Below, piece by piece: positions 11,053 to 18,827 of a DNA stretch of 34,020 nucleotides. Numbering within the stretch: position 1 is the first letter of the stretch; every line of letters starts with the position of its first letter. A program made the translations under genes and the position numbers. This DNA comes from Paulinella micropora. Its lineage: Eukaryota; Cercozoa; Imbricatea; Euglyphida. A model generated the notes under the pieces. That model searched no databases. It was not told the DNA's origin and saw only the letters and a list, made by a program, of their open reading frames with translations. The DNA is taken from the NCBI GenBank assembly GCA_009731375.1, contig BJOX01000073.1, forward strand, positions 978,376 to 1,012,395, read 5' to 3'.

Positions 11053-11878
11053 ATCTATCGTTCTTTCTATCTATTTGAGGAAATATGCACAGTTGCAGTG
11101 ACTTCTATCAATAATGGCTATTCAAATATATATTCCTCTGTCTATCTATGTAAATATATATTCATCTATCTCAATCCTTTCATCTATGCGATTCCATTCT
11201 ATCATATATATATATTTTTTAAATAAAAAAATAAAAATATATAATAAATGAAATAAAAAGTAAATAAAATGAGAAATGGAGTGGCTATCTCTTATGGCAG
11301 ATGGTGATGATGGACTCGGCTGAGACTGTGAAAGATGCACACGATGGGGGAGATGCCCGCGCCACTTCAGTTCCATAGCGTTAACTTGGAGGCTCATGAT
11401 ACTACGGAGGCGGGTGAATAAACATACGTACATACATACATAGATAACGTGTCGCCAGACCAAAGCGCTGGTGAAATAAACATACATACGTACATACATA
11501 CATACATACATACATACGTACGTACATACCATACATACATACATACATACATACATACGTACGTACGTAACTACTATACATACATGCATACGTACATACA
11601 TACATACATACATACATCCACATACATACTTAGGTGAAAGCAGTAAAGGTGGCCCTGACTCTGACGAAGCGGCACAAGGTATGTATGTATGTATGTATGT
11701 ATGTACGTATGTATGTATGTATGTATGTATGTACATATATGTATGTATGTATGTATGTGTATGCGTATCTATGTATGTGTATCTCTGTATTATCTGTGCA
11801 TGTGTATCTGTGTATGTGTATCTGTGTATGTGTATCTGTGTATGTATATCTGTGTATGTGTATGTGTATGTGTCTGTA

Positions 11879-11909
<31 letters not shown>

Positions 11910-12166
11910 CTGTGTATCTGTGTATCTGTGTATCTGTGTATCTGTGTATCTGTGTATCTGTGTATCTGTGTATCTGTGTATCTGTGTATCTGCGTATGTG
12001 TATGTGTATGTGCATGTGTATGTGTATGTGTATGTGCATGTGTGTGTATGTGTATCTGTGTATCTGTGTATCTGTGTATGTGTATGAGTATGTGTATGTG
12101 TATATATATGTATATAATATGAAGGGGAACGAGGAGGAGCCGGTGAAAGCTGTACGAAAGGTCAGA

Positions 12167-12215
<49 letters not shown>

Positions 12216-12287
12216 TATATATATAATATATGTATGTATGTATGTATGTATTTATGTAAAAAAGCATCTGCGGTAGAGGGCCAGTAG
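5616..12287 (+). CDS. gene A: 11-exon conserved protein of unknown function (reconstructed gene model, frameshift in exon 3)
   Basis: Exons proposed: 5616-5930, 6141-6566, 8616-8760, 9052-9098, 9844-9906, 10833-10899, 11335-11413, 11444-11470, 11634-11678, 12125-12160, 12265-12287. All introns are GT/AG. Junction phases agree: 0, 0, 0 (in the shifted frame of exon 3), 2, 2, 0, 1, 1, 1, 1. The core (exons 2-5: [57 protein letters not shown]) matches a conserved protein family I remember from algae and other protists; no biochemical function is known to me. The N-terminus is Ser/Lys-rich and the tail acidic and low-complexity. Exon 3 needs a one-base correction in a CCCC run to join exon 4, so this is either a sequencing error or a new pseudogene. 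Later exons are supported only by phase and splice sites. Confidence 0.6.
6141..6566 (+). CDS. gene A exon 2 (conserved core)
   Basis: Acceptor TTCTGTTCCAG ends at 6140 and donor CTGGAG|GTATGT begins at 6567: 142 codons, phase 0-0. It encodes [19 protein letters not shown], then a helical region with [77 protein letters not shown] and [10 protein letters not shown]. These blocks are the best-conserved part of the family as I recall it. No catalytic motif is visible. Confidence 0.8.
6567..6732. repeat. start of intron 2 with degenerate (CATA)n
   Basis: Imperfect CATA/TACA repeats follow the donor to about 6670. A short unique stretch then leads into the (AAT)n tract. Nothing coding is seen. 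Confidence 0.6.
6733..6930 (-). mobile_element. SINE family B, 3' end with (ATT)n tail
   Basis: On the minus strand a non-repetitive body (6930 down to 6809) ends CAATTGGCAGGAGATACACT and enters an (ATT)n tail (6808-6733). The last 25 or so bases resemble the end of SINE family A (CATTGACAGAGAAGCACT then ATT repeats), while the bodies differ. A shared 3' end is what a common LINE partner would require. The 5' part is in the gap. Confidence 0.55.
6931..7078. other. assembly gap (N run)
   Basis: 148 N inside intron 2 of gene A, within transposon-derived sequence. Confidence 0.99.
7079..7326. other. unclassified sequence between two gaps
   Basis: A 248-bp non-repetitive island. By position it may be the 5' part of the SINE family B copy or another element. 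No protein domain was recognised in either strand. Confidence 0.3.
7327..7549. other. assembly gap (N run)
   Basis: 223 N; the right flank opens within an (AAT)n tract. Confidence 0.99.
7550..7841 (-). mobile_element. tRNA-derived SINE, family A (copy 2, head to tail)
   Basis: On the minus strand the head (7841-7770) is tRNA-like. An A-box-like TAGCCAGTGGTC lies at 7830-7819, and a B-box AGTTCGATTCC at 7791-7781 fits the RNA polymerase III consensus very well. Next comes a 35-bp motif in perfect tandem duplicate (7735-7769 and 7700-7734), then a body shared with the copy at 2767-2834, then the (ATT)n tail (7576-7550). The head does not fold as a proper tRNA, so it is not a functional tRNA gene. 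Beyond the head lies another long (AAT)n tract, so the element seems to have inserted into a trinucleotide repeat. Confidence 0.8.
7842..8021. repeat. (AAT)n microsatellite with an (AGT)n core
   Basis: About 180 bp of AAT repeats with an inner run of AGT (about 7928-7950). Long Asn, Ile or Tyr open frames here are translation of the repeat only. Confidence 0.95.
8022..8615. repeat. end of intron 2: unique sequence, (ATGT)n tracts and an exon-3 fragment
   Basis: Mixed sequence. 8261-8296 is a partial copy of the first 33 or so bases of exon 3, a few mismatches different and each preceded by ATGTATGTAG. A second pair of similar segments (TTTGAGTGGCCGGAATTCTTC near 8380 and TTTGAGGTGGCCGAAATTCTTC near 8465, quoted in part) shows further local duplication. 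Otherwise (ATGT)n runs. Confidence 0.6.
8616..8760 (+). CDS. gene A exon 3 (frameshifted)
   Basis: Acceptor TATAG ends at 8615 and donor GAAG|GTGTGT begins at 8761. It reads [18 protein letters not shown], then [20 protein letters not shown], after which the frame meets TGA at codon 42. Shifting by one base at GGCCCCGAG gives SAEKIQRVK and restores both the family pattern and the phase-0 junction with exon 4. The exon is 145 nt where 144 is expected. Either the extra C is an assembly error or this copy is inactive. Confidence 0.75.
8761..9051. repeat. (GT)n and (ATGT)n filling intron 3
   Basis: A (GT)n tract with GC interruptions (8761-8900) passes into (ATGT)n (8901-9048), directly abutting both splice sites of the flanking exons. 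Confidence 0.95.
9052..9098 (+). CDS. gene A exon 4
   Basis: 47 nt between TAG acceptor and GTATGT donor; reads [15 protein letters not shown] plus AG of a split Arg codon (phase 2). Exon 5 supplies the third base. Confidence 0.75.
9099..9843. repeat. intron 4: (ATGT)n, poly-T, 10-N gap, (ATCT)n
   Basis: Contains (ATGT)n tracts, a poly-T run at about 9397-9422, a 10-N gap at 9428-9437, and a long (ATCT)n tract (about 9650-9780). The sequence just before the poly-T (9341-9375) is repeated just after the gap (9438-9471), suggesting two unmerged contig ends of the same locus. Confidence 0.85.
9844..9906 (+). CDS. gene A exon 5
   Basis: 63 nt, acceptor CACAG, donor GTAAAT. Reads [21 protein letters not shown], then GG of a split Gly codon (phase 2). 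The ELKEAKARA block continues the family alignment from exon 4. Confidence 0.7.
9950..10114. repeat. (ATCT)n with two copies of a short unique motif
   Basis: Two (ATCT)n tracts are each preceded by a related segment (ATGATGAGCAATATGAA ... AGCACGG), at 9917-9950 and again at 10012-10037. A small module was duplicated together with its microsatellite. Confidence 0.8.
10115..10563 (+). mobile_element. structured repeat family 2, copy 1 (SINE- or LINE-tail-like)
   Basis: About 450 bp from CCCTGGAGACGG to GATTAAACATTAAGCAT, embedded in (ATCT)n/(CTAC)n on both sides. Two other copies lie at 21444-21895 and 23049-23507 with the same ends. The first 110 bp are open and would encode [18 protein letters not shown] and [13 protein letters not shown] before a stop, as the last codons of a retrotransposon ORF might. 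The rest is rich in hairpins: ACACCAATCAC with GTGGTTGGTGT (10437-10467) and AGTTCAA with TTGAACT. Constant ends and both-side microsatellites argue for a defined mobile unit. A weak B-box-like GGTTCAGATCT is present near the start. Confidence 0.7.
10564..10832. repeat. (ATCT)n/(CTAC)n/(CCGT)n tract
   Basis: Imperfect tetranucleotide repeats with ATTT and CCGT variants towards the end, up to the acceptor of exon 6. Confidence 0.9.
10833..10899 (+). CDS. gene A exon 6 (putative)
   Basis: Acceptor GTCTTACAG ends at 10832. C completes the split Gly codon of exon 5, followed by [20 protein letters not shown] and ASV-type sequence. The donor is taken at GCCTCG|GTCGTC, phase 0. Support is only splice sites, phase and the unique non-repeat sequence. 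Confidence 0.5.
10905..11300. repeat. (ATCT)n/(GTCT)n tract then AT-rich sequence (intron 6)
   Basis: (ATCT)n at 10905-10985, a (GTCT)n block to about 11020, (ATCT)n again to about 11075, then AT-rich non-repetitive DNA. Confidence 0.9.
11335..11413 (+). CDS. gene A exon 7 (putative, start uncertain)
   Basis: From ATGCACACG after AAAG to donor GGAGGCGG|GTGAAT. Reads [20 protein letters not shown], then HDTTEA, phase 0 to 1. A better-looking acceptor (CTTATGGCAG at 11300) would extend the exon upstream but puts it in a frame that meets TAG, so either that acceptor is unused or there is another frameshift here. Confidence 0.45.
11444..11470 (+). CDS. gene A exon 8 (27-nt mini-exon, putative)
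   Basis: Between TAG and GTGAAA, flanked on both sides by (ACAT)n. Phase 1-1, reads NVSPDQSA after the split codon. Very short, so this is a hypothesis. Confidence 0.4.
11634..11678 (+). CDS. gene A exon 9 (mini-exon, putative)
   Basis: 45 nt of non-repeat sequence between CTTAG and GTATGT, surrounded by (ACAT)n and (ATGT)n. Phase 1-1, reads [15 protein letters not shown], an acidic low-complexity linker. Confidence 0.5.
11679..12124. repeat. (ATGT)n and (GTATCT)n tract (intron 9)
   Basis: Tetranucleotide repeats pass into a long hexanucleotide GTATCT/GTATGT tract (about 11800-12090) immediately up to exon 10. Confidence 0.95.
12125..12160 (+). CDS. gene A exon 10 (mini-exon, putative)
   Basis: 36 nt, acceptor ATGAAG (poor polypyrimidine tract), donor GTCAGA. 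Phase 1-1, reads [12 protein letters not shown]. Confidence 0.4.
12265..12287 (+). CDS. gene A terminal exon 11 (putative)
   Basis: After a weak AAAAAG acceptor, phase 1, reads ASAVEGQ then TAG. Proposed because it is the first phase-compatible stop in non-repeat DNA after exon 10. Confidence 0.35.
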
Positions 12288-12309
12288 TCTTTACTCCCTT
12301 TCCTAGGAT

Positions 12310-12406
12310 ATATTATATGTATAATATATATATATATATATATGTAGAAATATAGAAATATAGAAATATATAATTATATATATATGTATATATATATACA
12401 TAAAAA

Positions 12407-12440
<34 letters not shown>

Positions 12441-12467
12441 GTGTGTGTTTATATATATATATGTATT

Positions 12468-12511
<44 letters not shown>

Positions 12512-12542
12512 ATTTATTTACCTATGCATGTATGTATCTATG

Positions 12543-12576
<34 letters not shown>

Positions 12577-12595
12577 CCTATCTATCCATCCGTCC

Positions 12596-12643
<48 letters not shown>
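12310..12643. repeat. (AT)n then (ATCT)n
   Basis: A long AT dinucleotide region with TATG/GTGT interruptions, followed by (ATCT)n from about 12535 to 12643. Confidence 0.95.
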
Positions 12644-13265
12644 GGGTTAATACTTTACCCACAAACTTCCTGGTTGACGAAATCAGAAGCTCCTTTTTTC
12701 TGACATTAGTCGAAATTTCATCAGTTGATCTTATCACTTACTCTACGGAATGAACCAAGGCCACTTGAGGTGTCACTGACCCTCTCTTGGGCTTGATTTT
12801 TTGAAATGGGTGCCATCTGTCGACAGACAGAGAATTAGGGGATGGTGTGAGTGTGCTGGGCCCGTGGTGGGGTGCCTTATGTGTGCCTAGCCATACGCCT
12901 ATAAGTCACATGCCGAAATAGCGACGGGAAGCACAATCCTGTTCCCTCAGGGTGCCCTTTCTCGCTTGTTGAGCCCGGAATAAAACCCACAGTGCTCTGT
13001 CGGTTTATACTAGACTGTCGAACAGTCTCGAAACTCCATCTGCTTACTGGGCCCTCTGTAATGGAGGTGGGAGCTCGTTCTGCAAGGGGCGCTTTATGGA
13101 ACGAGCCCTGGCCCCGCCTGGTACTAGGGAGCTTTGGTATTGCCTGTATCAGTCCCTTCCGTGCAAACATCACGGCTTAGCTGGGCATCGGGTTAATACT
13201 TTACCCACAGACTTCCTGGTTGACGAAATCAGAAGCTCCTTTTTTCTGACATTAGTCGATATTTC
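12644..13265 (+). mobile_element. structured repeat family 3, copy 1 (546-bp unit, permuted tandem)
   Basis: The block GGGTTAATACTTTACCC...TTTCAT occurs at 12644 and again at 13190, so one full 546-bp unit plus a second end is present. It is entered from (ATCT)n and ends into (ATCT)n. Recognisable parts: B (GGGTTAATAC to CAT, with a TCAGAA/TTCTGA hairpin), C (CAGTTGATCT to GCTCTGTC, including AATAAA), and A (GGTTTATACTAG with hairpin GACTGT/ACAGTC, to GGGCATC). The order here is B-C-A-B. No protein coding is seen. Tandem units with ragged 5' ends and a fixed 3' end suggest reverse transcription of a multimeric or circular template. Confidence 0.7.
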
Positions 13266-13350
<85 letters not shown>

Positions 13351-13363
13351 ATCTATCTATCTA
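13264..13363. repeat. (ATCT)n
   Basis: An almost pure tract between repeat family 3 and repeat family 4. Confidence 0.97.
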
Positions 13364-13368
13364 GGCTG

Positions 13369-13874
13369 ACAGTGAATTTCCACGACAAAAATGTGGCTAT
13401 GAGACGTGAAGTCGGGAAGTTTATCCACAACTTTTCAGGAAGGGGCAAAAAACCCTCCCTCCCCCCAGGTGGCAGGGGCCAGACCCGTGGCAGATGTCTC
13501 AAACTATGGCCTGAAAAAAGTGAATGGTGCAACCGGGTAAATACGGCCGAAAGGGGCACCACCCAGGGACATTTCGGCATTTTGCCGAAATTGCAGCGAC
13601 TACTGCCTTTTCCGCCCGTTAACAGTGAATTTCCACCACAAAATGTGGCTATGAGACGTGAAGTCGGGAAGTTTATCCACAACTTTTGGGGAAGGGGCGA
13701 AAACCCCCCCTCCCCTCCAGGTGGAAGGGGCCAGACCCGTGGCAGATGTCTCAAACTGTGGCCTGAAAAGAGTGGTTAATGGTGCCACCGGTGTGATACG
13801 GCCGAAAGAGGCGCCACCCAGGGACATTTCGGCACTGCCAAAATTGCCACAACTACTGCCTTTATCACCCGTGT
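13369..13874 (+). repeat. structured repeat family 4, two tandem units of about 254 bp
   Basis: CAGTGAATTTCCAC begins at 13369 and at 13623. The two units align along their length (CTATGAGACGTGAAGTC, CCAGACCCGTGGCAGATG, GGGACATTTCGGCA). Unit 1 contains a near-perfect hairpin ATTTCGGCA/TGCCGAAAT. It is entered from (ATCT)n, but the right side is unique sequence. Open frames across it are short and not conserved in register, so it is probably non-coding. Confidence 0.75.
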
Positions 13875-14099
13875 CACACGGTGCCACCAGCGACCACAAA
13901 AGTGCAGTTACACCGCAAAACACGTATAATTTGCTCGGTCGTGAATATTCACGTCTAATGCAAATATGATAGTACCAAAATGGCAATACTAACAAGGTCG
14001 GGCCGGATCGGGACAAAAAGGAAATACGCATGATCAGACCTATCGTAGATTTTGTATTATTATCATACTTGTATATATATATGTATATATATAGACATT
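13875..14099. other. unique AT-rich spacer
   Basis: No gene or repeat recognised. Ends in a short TATA-rich run before the CA repeat. Confidence 0.4.
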
Positions 14100-14193
14100 G
14101 ACACACACAGACACACGCACACACACACACACACCTCTACAGGCTAGAATACGCAGGAATCAACACATACACACGTTACATAAATATTTTATT

Positions 14194-14231
<38 letters not shown>

Positions 14232-14256
14232 ACGCACACACACTCGCACACACACA
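14100..14256. repeat. (CA)n tracts
   Basis: Two CA dinucleotide tracts with a short unique insert. Confidence 0.95.
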
Positions 14257-14266
14257 CTACTACCAG

Positions 14267-14311
<45 letters not shown>

Positions 14312-14377
14312 TACTACTACTATTATTACTATTACTACTACTAGTACTACTAGTACTGCGATTATTATTATTACTAT

Positions 14378-14430
<53 letters not shown>

Positions 14431-14461
14431 TTACTACTACTTCTACTACTTATTTATGTAT

Positions 14462-14496
<35 letters not shown>

Positions 14497-14563
14497 TTAC
14501 TACTGCTACTACTACTTATTCATGCATTACTACTATTACTACTATTACTACTATTACTACTAT

Positions 14564-14598
<35 letters not shown>

Positions 14599-14714
14599 TT
14601 TCAACTATTACTACTACTACTACTAATAATAACAATAATAGTAATAATACTCTACTATTACTACTACTACTACCACTATTGCTTATCTAACTACTACTAA
14701 TACTATTACTACTG

Positions 14715-14756
<42 letters not shown>

Positions 14757-14834
14757 AACTAACTATTACTACTACTACTACTATTACTACTACTACTACT
14801 ACTATTACTACTACTACTACTACTACTGTTACTG

Positions 14835-14871
<37 letters not shown>

Positions 14872-14886
14872 AACTGCTTATGTAAT

Positions 14887-14930
<44 letters not shown>

Positions 14931-14940
14931 ATCTAATTAT

Positions 14941-14980
<40 letters not shown>

Positions 14981-14989
14981 GCTTATTTA

Positions 14990-15050
<61 letters not shown>

Positions 15051-15070
15051 TTACTACTTCTACTACTACA

Positions 15071-15137
<67 letters not shown>

Positions 15138-15266
15138 GTACTACTACTACTACTTTTCCAACTATTACCATGGCCAGTGCTACTACTACTACAACCACTA
15201 GTACTTATCTAAATATTACTACTATATCTACTACAACTACTATTTGTTATCGAAATATTACCATTT

Positions 15267-15314
<48 letters not shown>

Positions 15315-15403
15315 GTACTAGTACTACTTTTCTAATTATTACCACTACTACTACCAGTACTTTTCTAAGCACTACTACTACTTCTACTACTACTGCTACT
15401 TCA

Positions 15404-15458
<55 letters not shown>

Positions 15459-15491
15459 ATCTAAGTATTACTACTAGTACTAGTACTACTA

Positions 15492-15541
<50 letters not shown>

Positions 15542-15598
15542 TTACTACTTATCTAAATACTACTACTACTGCTACTACTTCTACTACTACTACTACTG

Positions 15599-15637
<39 letters not shown>

Positions 15638-15644
15638 ATCTAAA

Positions 15645-15696
<52 letters not shown>

Positions 15697-15794
15697 GCTA
15701 CTACTACTATTTCTACTACTAGTATTACTACTACTAGTACTGCTACTCCTACTACTACTGCTACTACTACTACTACTACTTATCTAACTATTGT

Positions 15795-15841
<47 letters not shown>

Positions 15842-16100
15842 TAGGTACTACTACTACTACTACTGCTATAGGTTCTTCCTGCTGCTACTAGTACTGCTAC
15901 TACTACAACTACAACTACTACTATTACTACTAATACCTTTCCAACTATTACTACTACTACTAGTACTACTTACCTAACTATTACTACTTCTCTTACTACT
16001 GCTACTAATCTTACTTCTACTACTACTACTACTACTACTTCTACTACTACTACTACTACTACTACTACTGCCACTACCGCTTATCTAACTACTACTACTG

Positions 16101-16140
<40 letters not shown>
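14257..16140. repeat. 1.9-kb (CTA)n trinucleotide block
   Basis: Almost continuous CTA/ACT repeats, broken at irregular intervals by short TTATCTAA-like motifs (ACTTATCTAACTA and variants such as TTTTCTAATTATT). The repeated interruptions suggest a higher-order unit. Long Leu, Thr or Val open frames are repeat artefacts. Confidence 0.97.
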
Positions 16141-16376
16141 CACACATGCTTTGCTGGCTGAAATATGCTTTCATTGCTTACTTGTGTTTACTTATTTATA
16201 CTAACGTAATTTGCCTGCTCGCAAAATTTGGGTGAATATGCTGATTTAATTTGTTTCCTATTAGTACGCTTTCTTTGTTTGCAAGTTTGTTTTCTGAAAA
16301 ATATTTGGTGAAAAGTGCTAGTGGTTTAGCAGCAGGCGATAATGTTGTAAATGTTTGCATGTTGTCTTGACACAAG
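16141..16376 (+). promoter_or_regulatory. upstream region of the gene at 16377
   Basis: A 236-bp unique AT-rich segment between the CTA block and the start codon. Presumed promoter by position; no defined element recognised. Confidence 0.3.
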
Positions 16377-16967
16377 ATGCAAACAGAAAGAAAAAAGCGT
16401 AGCAGCCGCAGACGTCCAAAAGTGGCCCATAGAACGAAAAAAAGAAAAAAATATATACATGTCACAGCGGCAGCATTCATGAAGCAGCATGACAAGAATG
16501 GTGTAACGAAATCTCTTGAACAGATGTGTAGTCTTCGTTGTTTACGAACAGCAATGAAACATGCACTTTGTATTGCGCAAGGAAAAGAAGGAAAATCTGA
16601 AGATGAGTTATCAGCTGCAGATAAAGAGTTGCTTCCTACCGCTGAGGATGTGGGGAAGTTGATCCCTAAGTTAGCTGAAAAATTAACTTTACCTGTGCAT
16701 GAAACTTCATCTTTATTGAGGAGTGATCCGGTAGGTGCAAGGCAAAAAAGTGGCGAACTAACGAATCAATGGGTGAACAGAGCTTTTATCAAACTATACC
16801 TAGATGGTCTTGTTGAGGCAAAACGCATTGAATCCTACAGCTGGAAGAAAATCAGCACAGCTGATTTGCAAAGATTAGAGAGTTATCTGGAGGGGAAACA
16901 AGAACCTAAGCAAGATGAGAAATCAGTGATCATGTTGGAGGGATATCTTAATTGGGATACATTCTAA
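16377..16967 (+). CDS. hypothetical basic protein, 196 residues, single exon
   Basis: ATG at 16377, TAA at 16965. Residues 1-30 are strongly basic (RKKRSSRRRPK, KKRKKY), like a nuclear or nucleolar signal. Residues 60-130 are charged and helical (GKSEDELSAADKELLPTAED, VGKLIPKLAEKLTLP). The C-terminal half has SGELTNQWVNRAFIKLYLDG and LQRLESYLEGKQEPKQDEK. No domain recognised. Composition is even and non-repetitive, in contrast to the surroundings, which supports a real gene. It ends only 35 bp before the next start codon (17003), so the two may be co-transcribed or belong to one compact locus. Confidence 0.6.
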   Translation: MQTERKKRSSRRRPKVAHRTKKRKKYIHVTAAAFMKQHDKNGVTKSLEQMCSLRCLRTAMKHALCIAQGKEGKSEDELSAADKELLPTAEDVGKLIPKLAEKLTLPVHETSSLLRSDPVGARQKSGELTNQWVNRAFIKLYLDGLVEAKRIESYSWKKISTADLQRLESYLEGKQEPKQDEKSVIMLEGYLNWDTF

Positions 16968-17002
16968 TTCTGGCGGGAAGGTGATAAATTATCTACTTAG
17001 GA

Positions 17003-17252
17003 ATGGCATCATATGGTAGTGCTTTTTCCACAACAAGATGTTTTTGGGAACCAAATGAAGTGAAGCAGACTGATATTGCTAAAGTGAATTTTCGGCTACC
17101 AATTCTCCCTCAGCCAGAGGGGGAAAAACGTGTGCTAGACAAATTGGAAAATGAGTCTCAGCTAGACCCCCAAGGGGGTCTGACACCGTACTGGTTGCAG
17201 AAGGTATTGATGGCATTTTCACTCACCATCGAAAGAAAAGCAACAGAATTAG
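17003..17252 (+). CDS. first exon of the phase-1 mini-exon gene (gene B), hypothetical
   Basis: ATG at 17003 in good context (GGAATGG), with in-frame stops just upstream. It encodes MASYGSAFSTTRCFWEPNEV and continues to TPYWLQKVLMAFSLTIERKA, TEL, then a split codon G| before donor GTAATT at 17253 (83 codons plus 1 nt, phase 1). Reading on gives only an AT-rich hydrophobic tail, so splicing is more likely. All mini-exons described further right begin in phase 1, so this exon can join any plus-strand one. Function unknown. Confidence 0.55.
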
Positions 17253-17443
17253 GTAATTATATTGTTTCAGCATTATTATTTTACATACTATATCTTGCCT
17301 TGTATTACTTGCGATAGTAATTATTTTAGCAACTTTATTGTATGTGTCATCTTACCCTCTACATGTGTCATCTTACCTGCTGCTGTATGTGTGAATTCTA
17401 TCTGACACTACCTGACATGAAGAGCAAACGACTTTGCTTAACC
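17253..17443 (+). other. intron sequence of gene B
   Basis: AT-rich. Contains an imperfect direct repeat (ACATGTGTCATCTTACC). The last part (17397-17443: TATCTGACACTACCTGACATG onward, quoted in part) is similar to the complement of the introns at 20.1-20.7 kb, so it belongs to the same intron family in opposite orientation. Confidence 0.5.
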
Positions 17444-17460
17444 TAGATAGATAGATAGAT

Positions 17461-18769
17461 GAGATGTCGCAAAGGAATGTAGTCCTTGCAAAGGAACGCA
17501 GTTTCACATCAAACAATAATTTGTGTACTGTGCATGTGTCCGGGATGGGAATCACGGGTAGACTGTGTTCTGGAAAAAGAAGAGGAGGAAGGACGTTGAA
17601 GAAAAAGGCAATCTAGGAATGGAGAGTGGGAGGATAAGGAAGAAGAGAAAGAAAAGGAAGCCGTTAGTCCAAGTGTTTTGAGCACCGTAAGCTTGCGCAA
17701 GCTACAATGATGACATTGTATGAGGCCTAAACCCCCGCAGGGACCTAGCCCGGGCTATGCAACACTGGACGGCTATGATGGAATGCAGTCACCAATACGG
17801 ACTAGAGGAAGATTAGTCCAATTTTTGACTGCACAGGAGCGATAAATCGCAAAAGAGCAACGAGCTACGCAGGAGGATAGCTTGAAGCAAAGGGATTTGG
17901 ATTGGGGATGGGAAAAACCCAAGGCGCGGAAACATCGATGAACAGAGAACGATACCATGCCGCGAGCCCCGCATTCGATTGGTCGAAGGTGGCAGGTCCA
18001 TCCGTTGTCCTCGATTTGAGATTTGAGCTTGTTGTATCGGTTGGTCTTGTAGGCTCGTGCGTCAAGGATGTTTTCCTCGACCGGGCACGTTAGCTCGATC
18101 AGAATACATATCTTGGTAGACAGTGACCAGACAACGATATCGGGGCGGAGGTCAGTGACACAAATGTGGACAGGAAAGGCTTGCTCAGAACCGGTGTATT
18201 GGGTTTGGAGTTGCCAATCGTTTGCAGTGTCAAGCAGGGATGGTCGATGAAATGACTGTCTCTTAGGCTTCTGCTCGCCCTCTTTCACAAACATAGACTT
18301 TGATTCATTTTGGTCTATAGGGGAGCGTTTGTTATGGCTCTCGATGTGTTTTTGAAGGGGAGCTTCAATAGTGCAGAGCACAGAGTCATGACGCCAGGTA
18401 TAGCGGCCTTGTTTGAGGGCAACATGGCAACCGGAGAGGATGTGGCATAGATGTGCTTGACCAGAACAGAGGGCACACTTGTTGTTGGGAATGATTCCCC
18501 ACAGACGTCTAAGGTCGGGGGTAATAACCGAGTTTGTGCTTGCGTTGATGACCCAAGAGATTAAACGGGGATTACGGGTTCCGATGAGGCGAGCCCAGGA
18601 GAGGTCGAAGGGGCATGCGTCTTCAAAACGAAGGAAGCACCCTTGCATGGCTTTGTCCATGTCATGCACTGTGGTTGTCTCAAGCATTGTCTCAGCAGCT
18701 AATTCTAAAACCCTGTCGTTGCGGTCTGTGATGGAATGTTCTTTTGGGTAGCGACCATGGCCAAGTCCG

Positions 18770-18771
<2 letters not shown>
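17461..18771 (-). mobile_element. 5'-truncated LINE with restriction-like endonuclease
   Basis: Minus-strand element whose coding part enters directly from a (TATC)n tract at 18772 and whose 3' UTR (17772-17461) ends GACATCTC followed by (ATCT)4. Both ends therefore lie in the same tetranucleotide, as if it had inserted into a (TATC)n microsatellite. The ORF is described separately. Confidence 0.75.
17773..18771 (-). CDS. LINE ORF C-terminus: zinc finger and PD-type endonuclease
   Basis: The frame is open from the microsatellite junction: [18 protein letters not shown], then the first Met at 18687 and 304 residues to the stop at 17773. It contains a CX2CX7HX4C finger ([17 protein letters not shown]) followed by YTWRHDSVL. 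The endonuclease core follows: LRPDIVVWS, then [13 protein letters not shown], then an RYNKL block. This is the PD-(D/E)xK-like nuclease at the C-terminus of R2/R4/CRE/NeSL-type retrotransposons. The RT domain is missing through 5' truncation. The clade cannot be assigned from this part. Confidence 0.85.

Positions 18772-18827
<56 letters not shown>

Noticed and set aside
13002-13060. Hammerhead ribozyme in family 3 (hairpin GACTGT/ACAGTC followed by GAAAC)
   Set aside because: The conserved CTGANGA strand is missing (TACTAGA instead) and no suitable stem III/I and cleavage site were found.
13096-13779. Long plus-strand frame across family 3, (ATCT)n and family 4
   Set aside because: It runs through a microsatellite and two unrelated repeats and is not kept between repeat units.
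16968-17002. A 20-nt intron (GTGATAAATTATCTACTTAG) joining the ORFs at 16377 and 17003
   Set aside because: The first ORF already ends in TAA before the supposed donor, so removing it would not join the frames.
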